A DNA stretch of 59,012 bases from Pseudanabaena sp. Salubria-1. GTDB lineage: Bacteria > Cyanobacteriota > Cyanobacteriia > Pseudanabaenales > Pseudanabaenaceae. A program made the translations under genes and the position numbers. The stretch spans positions 1-59,012 of the forward strand of contig JALQCR010000040.1 in NCBI GenBank assembly GCA_023336205.1, in the 5' to 3' direction. Shown here one piece after another: positions 18,343 to 27,423 of this stretch. The notes beneath the pieces were generated by a model, which had not been told where the DNA came from, did no database searches, and worked only from the letters and a program-made list of their open reading frames with translations. The first letter of the stretch is position 1, and each line of letters opens with the position of its first letter.

Positions 18343-18922
18343 TTAATTTTAGATCGGCAAATACTATAGAAGCGATCGCCTGTTCACCCTCATATACCTT
18401 CTCTTCATAAAAGCCATCCACCCATTCCAATACTGTTACGCGCCCCAATATCGGATCAACGATCCAATATTCTGAAATCCCCCGCACCGCATATTCTGAT
18501 CTCTTATAGCGATAATCACGACTACTTTGATTGGGACTAACCACCTCAACAACTAGCAAAGGCGAAGGCATTTCTGACATGACGGTGGAGCGCTTCGCCC
18601 CCTCCATAGCGATCGCTAATTCTTCAGAAAATACTACCAAATCAGGAACTCGCAACCGAGAGCCAGTGGTGACAATTTCTGTCTTCATCGATAACCGATA
18701 CGCAGGAACACCCTGTTGCAAAAAACAAGCGAACAGAAAAGATGCAATTCGTCGATTGATTTCACTTTCAGCCGTCATTAATATTAATTCTCCATCTTCA
18801 AACTCGTACATAGCATCAGTGCCATCATCATAGTTAAAGAACTCCTCAAGAGTCAGGACTGAAGATGTCGCTTTCTCTAATGTGATTGTCATAATCGACT
18901 TACCTGCTAGTAACAAAATCAA
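18317..18922 (-). CDS. Uma2 family protein (PD-(D/E)XK-like, DUF820)
   Basis: This is a 201-residue member of the Uma2 family, abundant in cyanobacteria and predicted to have a restriction-endonuclease fold. Key residues fall in VPDLVVF and LLVVEVVSPNQSSRDYRYKRSEY, then GISEYWIVDP. An internal ATG at 18892 (MTITLEKATSS) is an equally good start. The 3' end overlaps the NACHT gene on the other strand. The biological function of the family is not established. A second, broken Uma2 gene lies at 26661-30277. Confidence 0.88.
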   Translation of the reverse strand: MILLLAGKSIMTITLEKATSSVLTLEEFFNYDDGTDAMYEFEDGELILMTAESEINRRIASFLFACFLQQGVPAYRLSMKTEIVTTGSRLRVPDLVVFSEELAIAMEGAKRSTVMSEMPSPLLVVEVVSPNQSSRDYRYKRSEYAVRGISEYWIVDPILGRVTVLEWVDGFYEEKVYEGEQAIASIVFADLKLTTAQILQA

Positions 18923-18977
18923 TTAGTTTGTCCTATTGTGCCAAAAAAAGGTAGTCCATGTGTGAGGACAGCGCTTT

Positions 18978-19028
18978 GCGCTGTAAAAAGAAAGGTGTCG
19001 CATCGCGACACCTTTCTTTTTACAGCGC
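18978..19028. terminator. 24-bp perfect hairpin after leuB, ATC loop
   Basis: The arms 18978-19001 and 19005-19028 pair perfectly. The leuB stop codon (19020-19022) lies inside the right arm. A second small GCGC-TTT-GCGC palindrome adjoins on the left. Confidence 0.75.
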
Positions 19029-20102
19029 GGCTAGCAACGCTTCTCCCATAGCGATACAGCCTAATCTTTCGCAACCATCAGCCATGATGTCGCCTGTACG
19101 TTTGCCAGAATCGAGAACCTTATTCACCGCCAACTCGATCGCATCGGCAGCCTCTCCTTCATTAAAGGCATAGCGCAACATCATCGCCGCACTTAAAACT
19201 TGAGCCAAAGGATTCGCCAAATCTTTACCAGCAATATCAGGAGCAGAACCATGTACAGGCTCAAACACACCAGGTTTTCCTGCTTCACCGAGGCTAGCCG
19301 ATGGCAACATGCCGATGCTACCTGTTAACATTGCTGCCGCATCGGAGAGAATATCGCCAAATAGATTGCTAGTTAGGATTACATCAAACTGTTTGGGATT
19401 GCGAATGATCTGCATGGCGGCATTATCCACATACATATGAGATAGCTTCACATCGGGATATTCACTGGAAATACTATTCACGCGATCGCGCCATAGTTGC
19501 GATACTTCCAAGACATTGGATTTATCAACTGAACAGACAGAACCACGACGTTTTTGAGCAGCCTCAAAGCCAACTCTGGCAATGCGATCGATTTCTGGCT
19601 CGGTATAAACCATCGTATTAAAGCCCCGACGCACACCATTTTCATCGCTGACAATACCCTTGGGTTTGCCAAAATAAATGCCGCCTGTAAGTTCGCGTAC
19701 TACTAGAATATCTACGCCTTCAACTACTTCACGTTTCAAAGTCGAGGCATCAATTAACTGAGGCAAAATCTGAGCAGGTCGTAAATTGGCAAATAAGCCC
19801 ATGCCACCACGCAAGCCTAGTAAAGCTTGTTCAGGGCGCAAATTTGATGGCATCGTGTCCCACTTTTCGCCACCAACTGCGGCTAGCAAAACTGCATTAC
19901 TATTTTTGCAAAGCTGTAAAGTTTCTTCGGGCAAAGGATGACCTGTCGCATCGATCGCAGCACCGCCAACGAGAGCTGTCTCGAAAGCAAAGGTAATACC
20001 AAATTTTGGTGCGATCGCCTGTAGCACTGCCACCGCTACCTTCATAATTTCGGGACCAATCCCGTCCCCAGGGAGAAGGGTGATTTTATAGTTTTTAGAC
20101 AT
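19020..20102 (-). CDS. leuB: 3-isopropylmalate dehydrogenase
   Basis: This enzyme oxidatively decarboxylates 3-isopropylmalate to 2-oxoisocaproate with NAD+ in leucine biosynthesis; it is cytosolic and dimeric. At 360 residues it has the normal length. Diagnostic segments are LLPGDGIGPEIM, GGIYFGKPKG, the active-site region VDKSNVLEVSQLW and the metal/NAD region TSNLFGDILSDAAAMLTGSIGMLPS, followed by FEPVHGSAPDIAGK. It is on the minus strand with a terminator overlapping its end. The HNH/ATPase pair lies just upstream on the same strand, 38 bp away. Confidence 0.97.
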   Translation of the reverse strand: MSKNYKITLLPGDGIGPEIMKVAVAVLQAIAPKFGITFAFETALVGGAAIDATGHPLPEETLQLCKNSNAVLLAAVGGEKWDTMPSNLRPEQALLGLRGGMGLFANLRPAQILPQLIDASTLKREVVEGVDILVVRELTGGIYFGKPKGIVSDENGVRRGFNTMVYTEPEIDRIARVGFEAAQKRRGSVCSVDKSNVLEVSQLWRDRVNSISSEYPDVKLSHMYVDNAAMQIIRNPKQFDVILTSNLFGDILSDAAAMLTGSIGMLPSASLGEAGKPGVFEPVHGSAPDIAGKDLANPLAQVLSAAMMLRYAFNEGEAADAIELAVNKVLDSGKRTGDIMADGCERLGCIAMGEALLAAL

Positions 20103-20140
20103 TACAAAAAATACTTAAAGACAGATTTTCTAACATAACA

Positions 20141-20719
20141 TTACGCGAGTTCGATAAGTCGTTTTCGGATCGCACGGGCAACAAGGGGAGCTTTTTTCTC
20201 TAGCCCCTCAAGGCTTAACTCACCAGAGTCATACATTTGATACCATTCTCTGCGCTGTCGTACAACTCTTTCATCATTATCGAGATGTAGTTTTTGCAGA
20301 GTCAGCTTAGCTCTTTCCCATTCATTTTCAGGGATCTTGTCAAGCTGTGGGACTAACCTAAATGTTCGTAATTCCACTTCAAACCAATCATCTTGTACTT
20401 CAAAGGGATCAAATACTTGATCATCTAAGATCTTTTTAGAACTATTAATCCAGCCTGAAGCAAAACGATAATTATTCCAGTCATACGCTTTTGTTCGATC
20501 ACTATCGCAACTGATGTAATGATCTACTGTGCCAATTGGCTCATACATTACTGAATACCCACAAAGATTTCGGAATCCATCAGCAAGATGGGCTTTGAAG
20601 GGAGACCACAAGGCACTTGGTCTTTTCTTGTTAGGATTTTTTGCTAGCCAGTCTTCGCCTTTTTGTCTGACTTCTCGCTCAAAATCTGGGGGCTCTGGTA
20701 CACAATCAAAATGAATCAT
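20141..20719 (-). CDS. HNH-like putative nuclease partnered with ATPase
   Basis: This 192-residue protein has a central segment with TVDHYISCDSD, then WNNYRFASGWINSSKK and DDQVFDPFE. The spacing of DH, WxNY and (I)NxxK followed by a DPF motif resembles the TIGR02646/PtuB-type HNH endonucleases found beside ABC-type ATPases, although the zinc-binding Cys pairs common in that family are absent. The start codon overlaps the ATPase stop by four bases (ATGA), so the two are translationally coupled. I infer an effector nuclease of a two-gene defence module; it is not a close match to any family I can name with certainty. Confidence 0.6.
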   Translation of the reverse strand: MIHFDCVPEPPDFEREVRQKGEDWLAKNPNKKRPSALWSPFKAHLADGFRNLCGYSVMYEPIGTVDHYISCDSDRTKAYDWNNYRFASGWINSSKKILDDQVFDPFEVQDDWFEVELRTFRLVPQLDKIPENEWERAKLTLQKLHLDNDERVVRQRREWYQMYDSGELSLEGLEKKAPLVARAIRKRLIELA

Positions 20720-21939
20720 TTCTGTCTTGCCTCATTTTTGACAGTCCAACCAATCCAGAAAGGATCGTGACCAGGAATGACTTGCTCCAGTTCGGCTTGA
20801 ATTTGTGCAAGTGTTTGTAAATTATCAGGGTATACATAGTCAGGATCTCCAATAGCCCATGCTTGAGCCGCACCAATTGCTGCCTCTCCTTCACGCGATC
20901 GCGCTTGTTTGAGGTCAAAAATTTCTGAAGTCAGCCATCCCACCACATCACCTTGCTTTACCCAAGGAATTTCATTGAGAGTTACCTCGCTCCCAAGTAA
21001 CTCAAACAGAAATAATTTGTCTAGCTCCTCTTTAAAATATGGTTCAGCAGATGCCAATACCATCGGTGAATGTGTCGTTGTAGCAACTTGCACCTCGATT
21101 TCTGAATTTAATAATTTGCAAACTTGAAGAATGGCAGGAAGAATAGTTCTTTGCCATTTGGGATGTAAATGCGCTTCTAACTCATCAATTAGAAAAACAA
21201 TTTTTTTGAGTGGCTCAGTTCTTTTGAGTTTTGCGATTTGAATATGTTCTTCCCAAGCCCAGACAAGCATATATGCTAAGTTTAGTATTCTTTGAATACC
21301 TGAAGAAACATGAGTTATAGGAACATTGCCATAAGGCAAAGAAAGGGTAGGAATTTGACGGCTATCATCTACTGAAAGCCTTACAGATGAACCAACTTGC
21401 ATTAGCTCATCGGGATGCGACAGATGTTGAATTACACTTTGGAGAATTTGATAAGGTGTTTCTGTTTGCTTTAGCTGCCAATAGTCAAGATCATGAATCA
21501 GCCCCATACAAGGTATGGAGCCATTATTAAATATTAATCCGTTCAGAACTTGATGTGATGTAAAGTTGTAAACTTCATCAGGAGTGAATTTTCTTAATGG
21601 ATCGAAAATCGAAAATCCTCCATCAATACGACTATAGATAACAATCTCATCTTCTTGTGAACGCTGAAAGTCTTGCCATCTTTGTTTGTCAAATAGAAAG
21701 ATACTCTCACATTCTTCTCCATTACTGGCTTGAAAGCGAATATATGGAGAAGTATCTTGGTCAAAATTTGGTAGTGCTGGCAAGCCAATCCAGTTATCTG
21801 TCAAGGCAAACCAGATCACGTCAAGCAGAAAACTCTTACCTAAGCCATTGTCACCCGTAAGAATGTTAAGGCGATCGCCAAACTCAATTTCAAGATTTCT
21901 TACAGAACCAATACCTCTTAAGTTCAATTTAGATAACAT
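20716..21939 (-). CDS. AAA/ABC-type ATPase (RecF/OLD-like) of a two-gene module
   Basis: This 407-residue ATPase starts LNLRGIGSVRNLEIEFGDRLNILTGDNGLGKSFLLDVI, with Walker A GDNGLGKS near residue 30. An ABC-like signature THVSSGIQRIL, Walker B KKIVFLIDELEAHLHPKWQ, and the His-switch TTTHSPMVLA follow in order, typical of RecF/SMC-like single-subunit ATPases. The C-terminal ~90 residues (EAAIGAAQAWAIGDPDYVYPDN...) carry no recognised nuclease domain. Together with the coupled HNH-like gene this resembles PtuA/PtuB (Septu) and retron-associated ATPase-HNH effector pairs. The gene order ATPase then HNH agrees. Confidence 0.8.
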   Translation of the reverse strand: MLSKLNLRGIGSVRNLEIEFGDRLNILTGDNGLGKSFLLDVIWFALTDNWIGLPALPNFDQDTSPYIRFQASNGEECESIFLFDKQRWQDFQRSQEDEIVIYSRIDGGFSIFDPLRKFTPDEVYNFTSHQVLNGLIFNNGSIPCMGLIHDLDYWQLKQTETPYQILQSVIQHLSHPDELMQVGSSVRLSVDDSRQIPTLSLPYGNVPITHVSSGIQRILNLAYMLVWAWEEHIQIAKLKRTEPLKKIVFLIDELEAHLHPKWQRTILPAILQVCKLLNSEIEVQVATTTHSPMVLASAEPYFKEELDKLFLFELLGSEVTLNEIPWVKQGDVVGWLTSEIFDLKQARSREGEAAIGAAQAWAIGDPDYVYPDNLQTLAQIQAELEQVIPGHDPFWIGWTVKNEARQK

Positions 21940-22021
21940 TCTTTATCCCTTTTGTTTCGACTCAACTTGATAAATTCATCCTTAATTTAGATTCCATTAT
22001 ATAGCCTGTCATATCTCGTGC

Positions 22022-23386
22022 TTACGATTTTTTAAGAAAGGCGATCGCCTCAACATGAGAGGTTTGTGGGAAAAAGTCAATCGGTTGAATGCGGGTGATT
22101 TGGTAGCGATCGCCTTCGCATAGCAGCTTCAGATCTCTTGCCTGTGTGGCGGGATTACAACTGACATAGACAAGGCGATCGGGAGCAAATTCGCGTAGAT
22201 AGTCAATTACTTCAGGTTCACAACCCTTGCGTGGTGGATCGAGGATCACGATGTCAGGTTGCAAATTGAGCGTACTGATTAATTCTTCGACTTTGCCAGT
22301 ATGGAAAATCACATTGTCAATGCCATTGAGTTCAGCATTGAGTTTGCCCTGTGCAGTAGCTTGCGGCTGGATTTCGATCGCGATCGCCTGTTTGACTTGT
22401 TCCGCTAAGGGTAAAGCGATCGTGCCAATTCCCGCATAGGCATCTAGGAGGATTTCGGTTCCTTTTAGATCAAGTTCTGCTTCAATAATTTTTAGCATCT
22501 TTTCTGCTTGCTCAGTATAGACCTGAAAGAAGGTATCGCCTCGCAAACGGAAAGTTAAACCCGCAAATTTCTCTAAGAGATAATCCTTACCTACGATGCA
22601 ACGGCTCTCTCGTCCCATAATTGCATTAGTTCTATCAGGATTGCAATTAAGAATTACCCCCATAACTTTAGGATACCGATCTAACCAAGTTTGGGCAAAT
22701 ACATTCAAGTTCGGAATATCCCAATCTCTTGTCACTAGAGTAATCAAGACTTCACCTGTATTCCGACCAATGCGCAGCCCTAGATGGCGCAATAGCCCTG
22801 TGTGCGTCTTCTCATCGTAGATTTCCCAACATTGGTTATGAATATCGCGTTTAATTTCTTCCAACATCGGATCGAGGCGGACATCTTGGGCTGGGCATTG
22901 ATTGAGATTGACAATTTTATGAGTTCCCTTTTGATAATACCCTGCCTTGAGATTGCCATCACGCCCCGTAGCCAAAGGATAGGTAACTTTGTTGCGATAA
23001 TGTAAGCTTTCCTTCGCGCCCACAATCGGAGAAATTAGTGCTTCTAATTTCTCTACATCAAAACCACCGATGCGCTGTAATGCTTGCAAGACAATATTTT
23101 GCTTGGTTCGCAACTGAGCAGGATAACCGACTGTTTGCCATTGACAACCGCCACATTTATCGGCAACGATGCATTTAGGGTAGACGCGATCGCTTGAAGG
23201 TGAAAGAATTTTCTCAATGCTGGCATGGGCAAAATTCTTTTTCACAAATTCTAATTTTGCGGTAATGCGATCGCCAGGAACACTATTGGGAACAAAGATG
23301 GCGATATTCTCATAACGTCCCACCCCATCGCCACTATCAGCTAGATCATCGATGGTGAGCGTGATTTTTTGTCCCTGTAGTAGCAT
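22022..23386 (-). CDS. rlmD: 23S rRNA (uracil-5-)-methyltransferase RlmD/RumA
   Basis: This is a 454-residue SAM-dependent RNA methyltransferase of the RumA/TrmA family. An N-terminal TRAM domain (~1-60) binds RNA. The Cys cluster CIVADKCGGCQW plus a later Cys (NQCPAQD) would ligate a [4Fe-4S] centre. The SAM-binding segment is LLDAYAGIGTIALPLA, the substrate loop VILDPPRKGCEPEV and the catalytic Cys VYVSCNPATQARDL. In E. coli the enzyme modifies U1939; the exact target in cyanobacteria (RlmD versus RlmCD type) cannot be settled by eye. It is monocistronic, with a strong hairpin in its upstream region. Confidence 0.92.
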   Translation of the reverse strand: MLLQGQKITLTIDDLADSGDGVGRYENIAIFVPNSVPGDRITAKLEFVKKNFAHASIEKILSPSSDRVYPKCIVADKCGGCQWQTVGYPAQLRTKQNIVLQALQRIGGFDVEKLEALISPIVGAKESLHYRNKVTYPLATGRDGNLKAGYYQKGTHKIVNLNQCPAQDVRLDPMLEEIKRDIHNQCWEIYDEKTHTGLLRHLGLRIGRNTGEVLITLVTRDWDIPNLNVFAQTWLDRYPKVMGVILNCNPDRTNAIMGRESRCIVGKDYLLEKFAGLTFRLRGDTFFQVYTEQAEKMLKIIEAELDLKGTEILLDAYAGIGTIALPLAEQVKQAIAIEIQPQATAQGKLNAELNGIDNVIFHTGKVEELISTLNLQPDIVILDPPRKGCEPEVIDYLREFAPDRLVYVSCNPATQARDLKLLCEGDRYQITRIQPIDFFPQTSHVEAIAFLKKS

Positions 23387-23435
23387 GGCTTCCTAAATTA
23401 ATCTGTGGCTGAAGATATTTGATTATAGCTTGTCG

Positions 23436-23490
23436 CAAAGCCCGAAAATTAAAGGTGGCGCTACGCGCCACCTTTAATTTTCGGGCTTTG
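23436..23490. terminator. 26-bp perfect palindrome with TAC loop
   Basis: The arms 23436-23461 and 23465-23490 are perfectly complementary. It lies between the divergent rlmD and K+ channel genes, so it cannot be a terminator for either and may be a mobile palindrome or a regulatory cruciform. The plus-strand copy is followed by T5. Confidence 0.65.
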
Positions 23491-23528
23491 TTTTTGAAAA
23501 GCTGCAATTTGGTATTATTTAACTCGTT

Positions 23529-24326
23529 ATGTTAAGACAAAAAATCAGCCAGAAGATTAACTTTTATCTTGATGACCTTGCCACACCAATTGGCAAACTC
23601 ATCAATATCGCGATCGCCATCCTTGTGCTTGCCTCTGCGATAAGTTTTGTCGCCCAAACTTACGAAATATCCGAAATTACCCGTCACCGACTCAATTTAC
23701 TGGATAACATCATCCTTGGGGTATTTGTCTTTGAATATTTTCTGCGGCTAATTTGTGCTGAACAGAAACTCAAACATCTATTTAGTCTCTATGCAATTAT
23801 CGATCTAGTCGCGATTTTGCCATTCTTTTTGGGAGCGATCGATGTGACGTTTATTCGGCTATTGCGCTGGTTTCGGATTTTGCGCTTGATTCGGTTGGTG
23901 GAGTCGCGAACGCTATTTGCCCATAAGACTGAAGATATTGCCATATTATTTAGGATACTCTTCACATTATTAGCGATCGTGTTTGTCTTCTCAGGTTTAG
24001 TCTACCAGATCGAACATCCTAGCAATCCCAAGTTTCATACCTTTCTTGATGCTTTCTATTTTTCAATTTTTACGATGACTACCGTGGGCTATAGCGATGT
24101 CATGCCTAAGTCCGACGCGGGTAAACTGACGACAGTGATCATGGTTCTCACTGGTATTGCGCTGATCCCAGTGCAGCTAGGTGAGTTATTTAAGCGATTG
24201 GTGCAAACTGCTAACCAAAGCGATCGCGAAAATGACGTGATGAAAGAGTCTATCTGTTCTGGCTGTGAACTGTCCTTACATGACATGGATGCAGAATTCT
24301 GTAAGGTATGCGGCTCTAAGCTATGA
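23529..24326 (+). CDS. Voltage-gated K+ channel-like protein with C-terminal zinc ribbon
   Basis: This is a 265-residue six-helix channel subunit of the plasma membrane. Helices S1-S3 lie within about residues 20-110. An S4-like arginine ladder (FIRLLRWFRILRLIRLVESR) follows. The pore loop carries the K+ filter TVGYSD within FTMTTVGYSDVMPK. After S6 there is a short cytosolic tail ending in a Cys4 zinc-ribbon, CSGCELSLHDMDAEFCKVCG, in place of the RCK domain common in bacterial channels. The ribbon is an uncommon but not unique ending. The two convergent genes that follow are unrelated in function as far as can be seen. Confidence 0.88.
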   Translation: MLRQKISQKINFYLDDLATPIGKLINIAIAILVLASAISFVAQTYEISEITRHRLNLLDNIILGVFVFEYFLRLICAEQKLKHLFSLYAIIDLVAILPFFLGAIDVTFIRLLRWFRILRLIRLVESRTLFAHKTEDIAILFRILFTLLAIVFVFSGLVYQIEHPSNPKFHTFLDAFYFSIFTMTTVGYSDVMPKSDAGKLTTVIMVLTGIALIPVQLGELFKRLVQTANQSDRENDVMKESICSGCELSLHDMDAEFCKVCGSKL

Positions 24327-24330
24327 GCTT

Positions 24331-24747
24331 TTATTTTTTGAATAGCACTTCAGTTATATGACCTTTAAAAAAATCAATTCCTAAAGCAGACTTAAGAAGA
24401 TAAAGAATTAAGATTGTAACTGCACTAATAAGTAGACTCATGGCAATAATCAATAATATCGCGGCTACGACATTAGCAAATTTTGCAAAGCCTTTAACTT
24501 CATGTCTTCTATCTTGTTTTCGCCGATCTTTGCCGATCATTAGCACAACAAAGTAGCGTGTAAATATAAGATCAATCACAAATCTGAGATCGATCAACTT
24601 TGGTGAAGATTTAGGTATTGCTGTATGGATAACTGATTTTAGTTGCTCTCTCTCCGCCTCATCTAATTTCTCCAAAACCTGAAGAGGAATTTGATGCAGA
24701 TAGTAATCTGCATCTCTTGAATTGTAGTTTCTAGGAGATTGGCTCAC
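24331..24747 (-). CDS. Hypothetical membrane protein, 138 aa
   Basis: I do not recognise this family. The soluble, charged N-terminal half (~1-70) includes QVLEKLDEAEREQLKSVIHTA, which resembles a short helical region. A very basic stretch GKDRRKQDRRHEVKGF precedes one or two hydrophobic helices near residues 90-120 (VVAAILLIIAMSLLISAVTILIL). The stop codon lies four bases after the end of the convergent channel gene. It is probably co-transcribed with the upstream membrane-protein gene 15 bp away. Confidence 0.65.
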   Translation of the reverse strand: MSQSPRNYNSRDADYYLHQIPLQVLEKLDEAEREQLKSVIHTAIPKSSPKLIDLRFVIDLIFTRYFVVLMIGKDRRKQDRRHEVKGFAKFANVVAAILLIIAMSLLISAVTILILYLLKSALGIDFFKGHITEVLFKK

Positions 24748-24762
24748 GTCTTTTCCTTGTAT

Positions 24763-25209
24763 TTATTTTGGACTAATCCATTGATATAAATGCCAACCAA
24801 ATGTCATGGCTCCCCATGTAAGTATAGTTAATCCATAGATAGATTGACGCTTGCTTAGTCCTAGTCTATATGTTTTTGACTGAGCAAATGCTAATAGAAA
24901 AATCATACTAGTAGCTAGTATCCAACATGATAGTAACAATAAAGCGACAGTTTGAGCACTTATTTCTACTAAGATAAATGGCTTTGCCCATATGAATGAA
25001 GCACCCCAAATCCACAGGGAAATCCAAGCGATCGCTAAACTAATTGATGGTGATCCTGTTTGGATCAATCTCAAGGTAACTAAGTAGTTGCCGATCAAAA
25101 TAAAATGATTTACATTGTAAGCAGCAAGTATATACCCCCCAGCCATATATCCCATTAGCAAAACTACAAGATAAGCAATTGCACCGAAAGGAATTGAGAG
25201 TGGTTTCAT
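24763..25209 (-). CDS. Hypothetical four-helix membrane protein, 148 aa
   Basis: I do not recognise this family. It is almost entirely hydrophobic, with about four predicted membrane helices (roughly residues 8-30, 50-70, 80-105, 125-145) and short polar loops. It has no enzymatic motif. It is the first gene of a two-gene minus-strand unit with the 138-residue protein. The start at 25209 is the first available ATG and is preceded by an AT-rich leader. Confidence 0.6.
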   Translation of the reverse strand: MKPLSIPFGAIAYLVVLLMGYMAGGYILAAYNVNHFILIGNYLVTLRLIQTGSPSISLAIAWISLWIWGASFIWAKPFILVEISAQTVALLLLSCWILATSMIFLLAFAQSKTYRLGLSKRQSIYGLTILTWGAMTFGWHLYQWISPK

Positions 25210-25320
25210 TATTTCAATAAATAAAGGGGGATTAAGAATAGGAGTTGTTGTTAATTAATTAAACGACACTAAAAGCTTCGTTATTATTTCAACCTCCAAC
25301 CTCTATAATGAGTCTTAGTA

Positions 25321-25370
25321 AGATGAATATAGATCATACTCTGTTAAGAGAGTGTGATCTATATTCATCT
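25321..25370. terminator. 22-bp hairpin followed by T5
   Basis: The arms 25321-25342 and 25349-25370 pair with one G/T wobble and are followed on the plus strand by TTTTT. It lies in the gene-free stretch 25210-25405 between the small membrane genes and the IS5-like element. Confidence 0.6.
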
Positions 25371-25411
25371 TTTTGGATATTGTAGAAAGTAGGCTGGGTT
25401 TCATTAGATCT

Positions 25412-26505
25412 GTCGGGAAACAAAAGCAAGGTATAGAAGCAACTTCACATTTATTTCTGTACTTCAATCCATAGGTAAATACAAAAGCTATAAGTTCAAT
25501 AAATTGAACCATAGCCTAGGTTTGATATCGGTTATCATCAACCAAAGACGCGCATAAAAAAGATGATAAATATTGAAAAGATACTAAAACAAGATAGGCA
25601 AATACGAGCAACCACAGGATTAAACCAGCAAGCATTCGAGGCTTTGTTGCCAAGTTTTGAAGAAGCATATCAGGAAACCCTAGACCAGAAGAGACGATGG
25701 AGAGCAGCAGGAGGGGGTAGGAAAGCAACACTGAAAACCAGTGCAGACAAATTGTTTTTTATCTTGTTGTACTGCAAATGCTATCCCACCTTTGACTTAA
25801 TGAGTGTTTTATTTGGCTTTGACCGATCCTGTGCCCACGATTGGGTACATCGACTAATGCCAATACTGGAAACTGCACTGGGCAAGAGACAAGCATTACC
25901 CGAAAGAAAGATCGATAGCATCGAAGAATTTCTGGCAAAGTTTGGCGAAGTCCAAGAAGTAATCATTGACGGAACCGAACGACCAGTGCAACGTCCAAAA
26001 GATGCAGAACGACAAAAAGAGCATTACTCAGGAAAAAAAACGGCATACAAGGAAACACACTACAGGTAGTACCCGTAAAAAGCGGATCATTTTACTGAGC
26101 AAAGCCAAAGCAGGAAAAGTCCATGATAAGAAGCAACTGGACGAAAATGACTGGGTAAGTAACATTCCTGATGCCATAGTGATTGAGGGAGATTTGGGAT
26201 ATCAGGGCTTACAGAAAGAGTTTGTAAATGTACGCTTACCCCACAAAAAGCCAAAAGGGCAAGAGTTGACTGAAGCACAGAAGCAGGAAAATCGAGAATT
26301 TAGCAGTCAACGAGTGAAATGTGAACATGCCCATGCAGGGATGAAACGATATAATTCCGTAACAGCAGTTTATCGCAATCGTATACCTGATTTTGATGAC
26401 CGTCTCATGTTGAATGCGGCTGGCTTATGGAACTTCTATTTAGATACTGCTTAAAAATGGATTGAAAGCTAAAATCTACTCTGTGCTGTGCTTTTGTTTC
26501 CCAAC
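25412..26505 (+). mobile_element. IS5-like insertion sequence, ~1.09 kb
   Basis: The terminal inverted repeats GTCGGGAAACAAAAGC and GTTGGGAAACAAAAGC differ at one base. Both ends are bordered by AGATCT; because this hexamer is itself palindromic it may be the target duplication or part of the repeats. The element carries one transposase split by a frameshift. I see no interrupted gene around it. Confidence 0.75.
25563..26454 (+). pseudogene. IS5-family DDE transposase, frameshifted in an A8 run
   Basis: The N-terminal half (25563-~26040) has the helix-turn-helix region and the first catalytic Asp in VIIDGTERPVQRP. The C-terminal half, in the +1 frame, contains the second Asp in VIEGDLGYQG and the Glu near QRVKCEHAHAGMKR. 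The two frames meet at eight A after YSGK (26033-26040). With seven A the frame is continuous and encodes 296 residues, a usual size. This may be a sequencing error, a decay mutation or slippage-dependent expression. Confidence 0.75.
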
Positions 26506-27423
26506 AGATCTATTCTTTAGCTCAATTTACGCGATCGCCGATTGCTTCAGTCAAAAATCAATAAGTAGAATGGCGATCGCATTGTATACAAGTTTTATTG
26601 TCATTGGGTTTCATTCTTTGACCAAACTTACGCAAACAGGCGATCTCAATATTTCCATTTTCACCGCTGCTGGGTCATTGCCATGACCATTTCTACTGTC
26701 AGGTCTGAGATATTGAAAAGGGTTGGGAGTTTGTCGGTTCCAGAATAGATTAGTGGCAGTTCTGATTGTTCCCAAACCCAGATTTGCTTTCGCTGAATAT
26801 CAATTAGCCAAGCGAGTTGAGTCCCGTTGATTAAGCAGTGTAGGATTTTGTTTTGTATAGCAAAGAAAGGGATAGTTAGGACAATTGGCAGAAGGCTTGC
26901 TGTACGGCATCCCATAAACTTTCGCATTGTCCGATAATCTTACTGACATGCAGTTTTAACCTAGCCAAAAATTTCTCAATCTTGTTTAAGTCAGGAGAAT
27001 AGGGAGGCAGAAATATCACCTCACATCCAGCTTGCGCGATTAATTGCTTAATTCTTTGCTGAGGATGAAAACTAGCATTGTCGATGACCACTATTTGCCA
27101 TGGCAATAATTCTGGGACGAGAAATTCCTCTATCCATTTAGAGAGTGTAAAGTGAAGTGTGTAAAGACTGGGAAGTATACAGAGAGATAATCTAGACACA
27201 CAATTACTAACACCAAAACCGATGAATATACGCAAAGAACTGCTCGATGAATTACTGCAAGAATGTAAAACTCCACCCGACCTATTCGGAGAAGGAGGAA
27301 TCCTCAAACAACTAACCACCGCATTAGTGGAGCGAGCATTGGAAGCCGAACTATCCACGCATCTAGGGTACAAGAAGCATGAATCCAGACCAGAAGGGCA
27401 AAGCAACAGTCGCAACGGCTATA

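Noticed and set aside
26462..26686. 74-codon frame running out of the IS5-like right end
   Set aside because: It starts in the terminal repeat and overlaps the Uma2 remnant; no protein family is recognisable.
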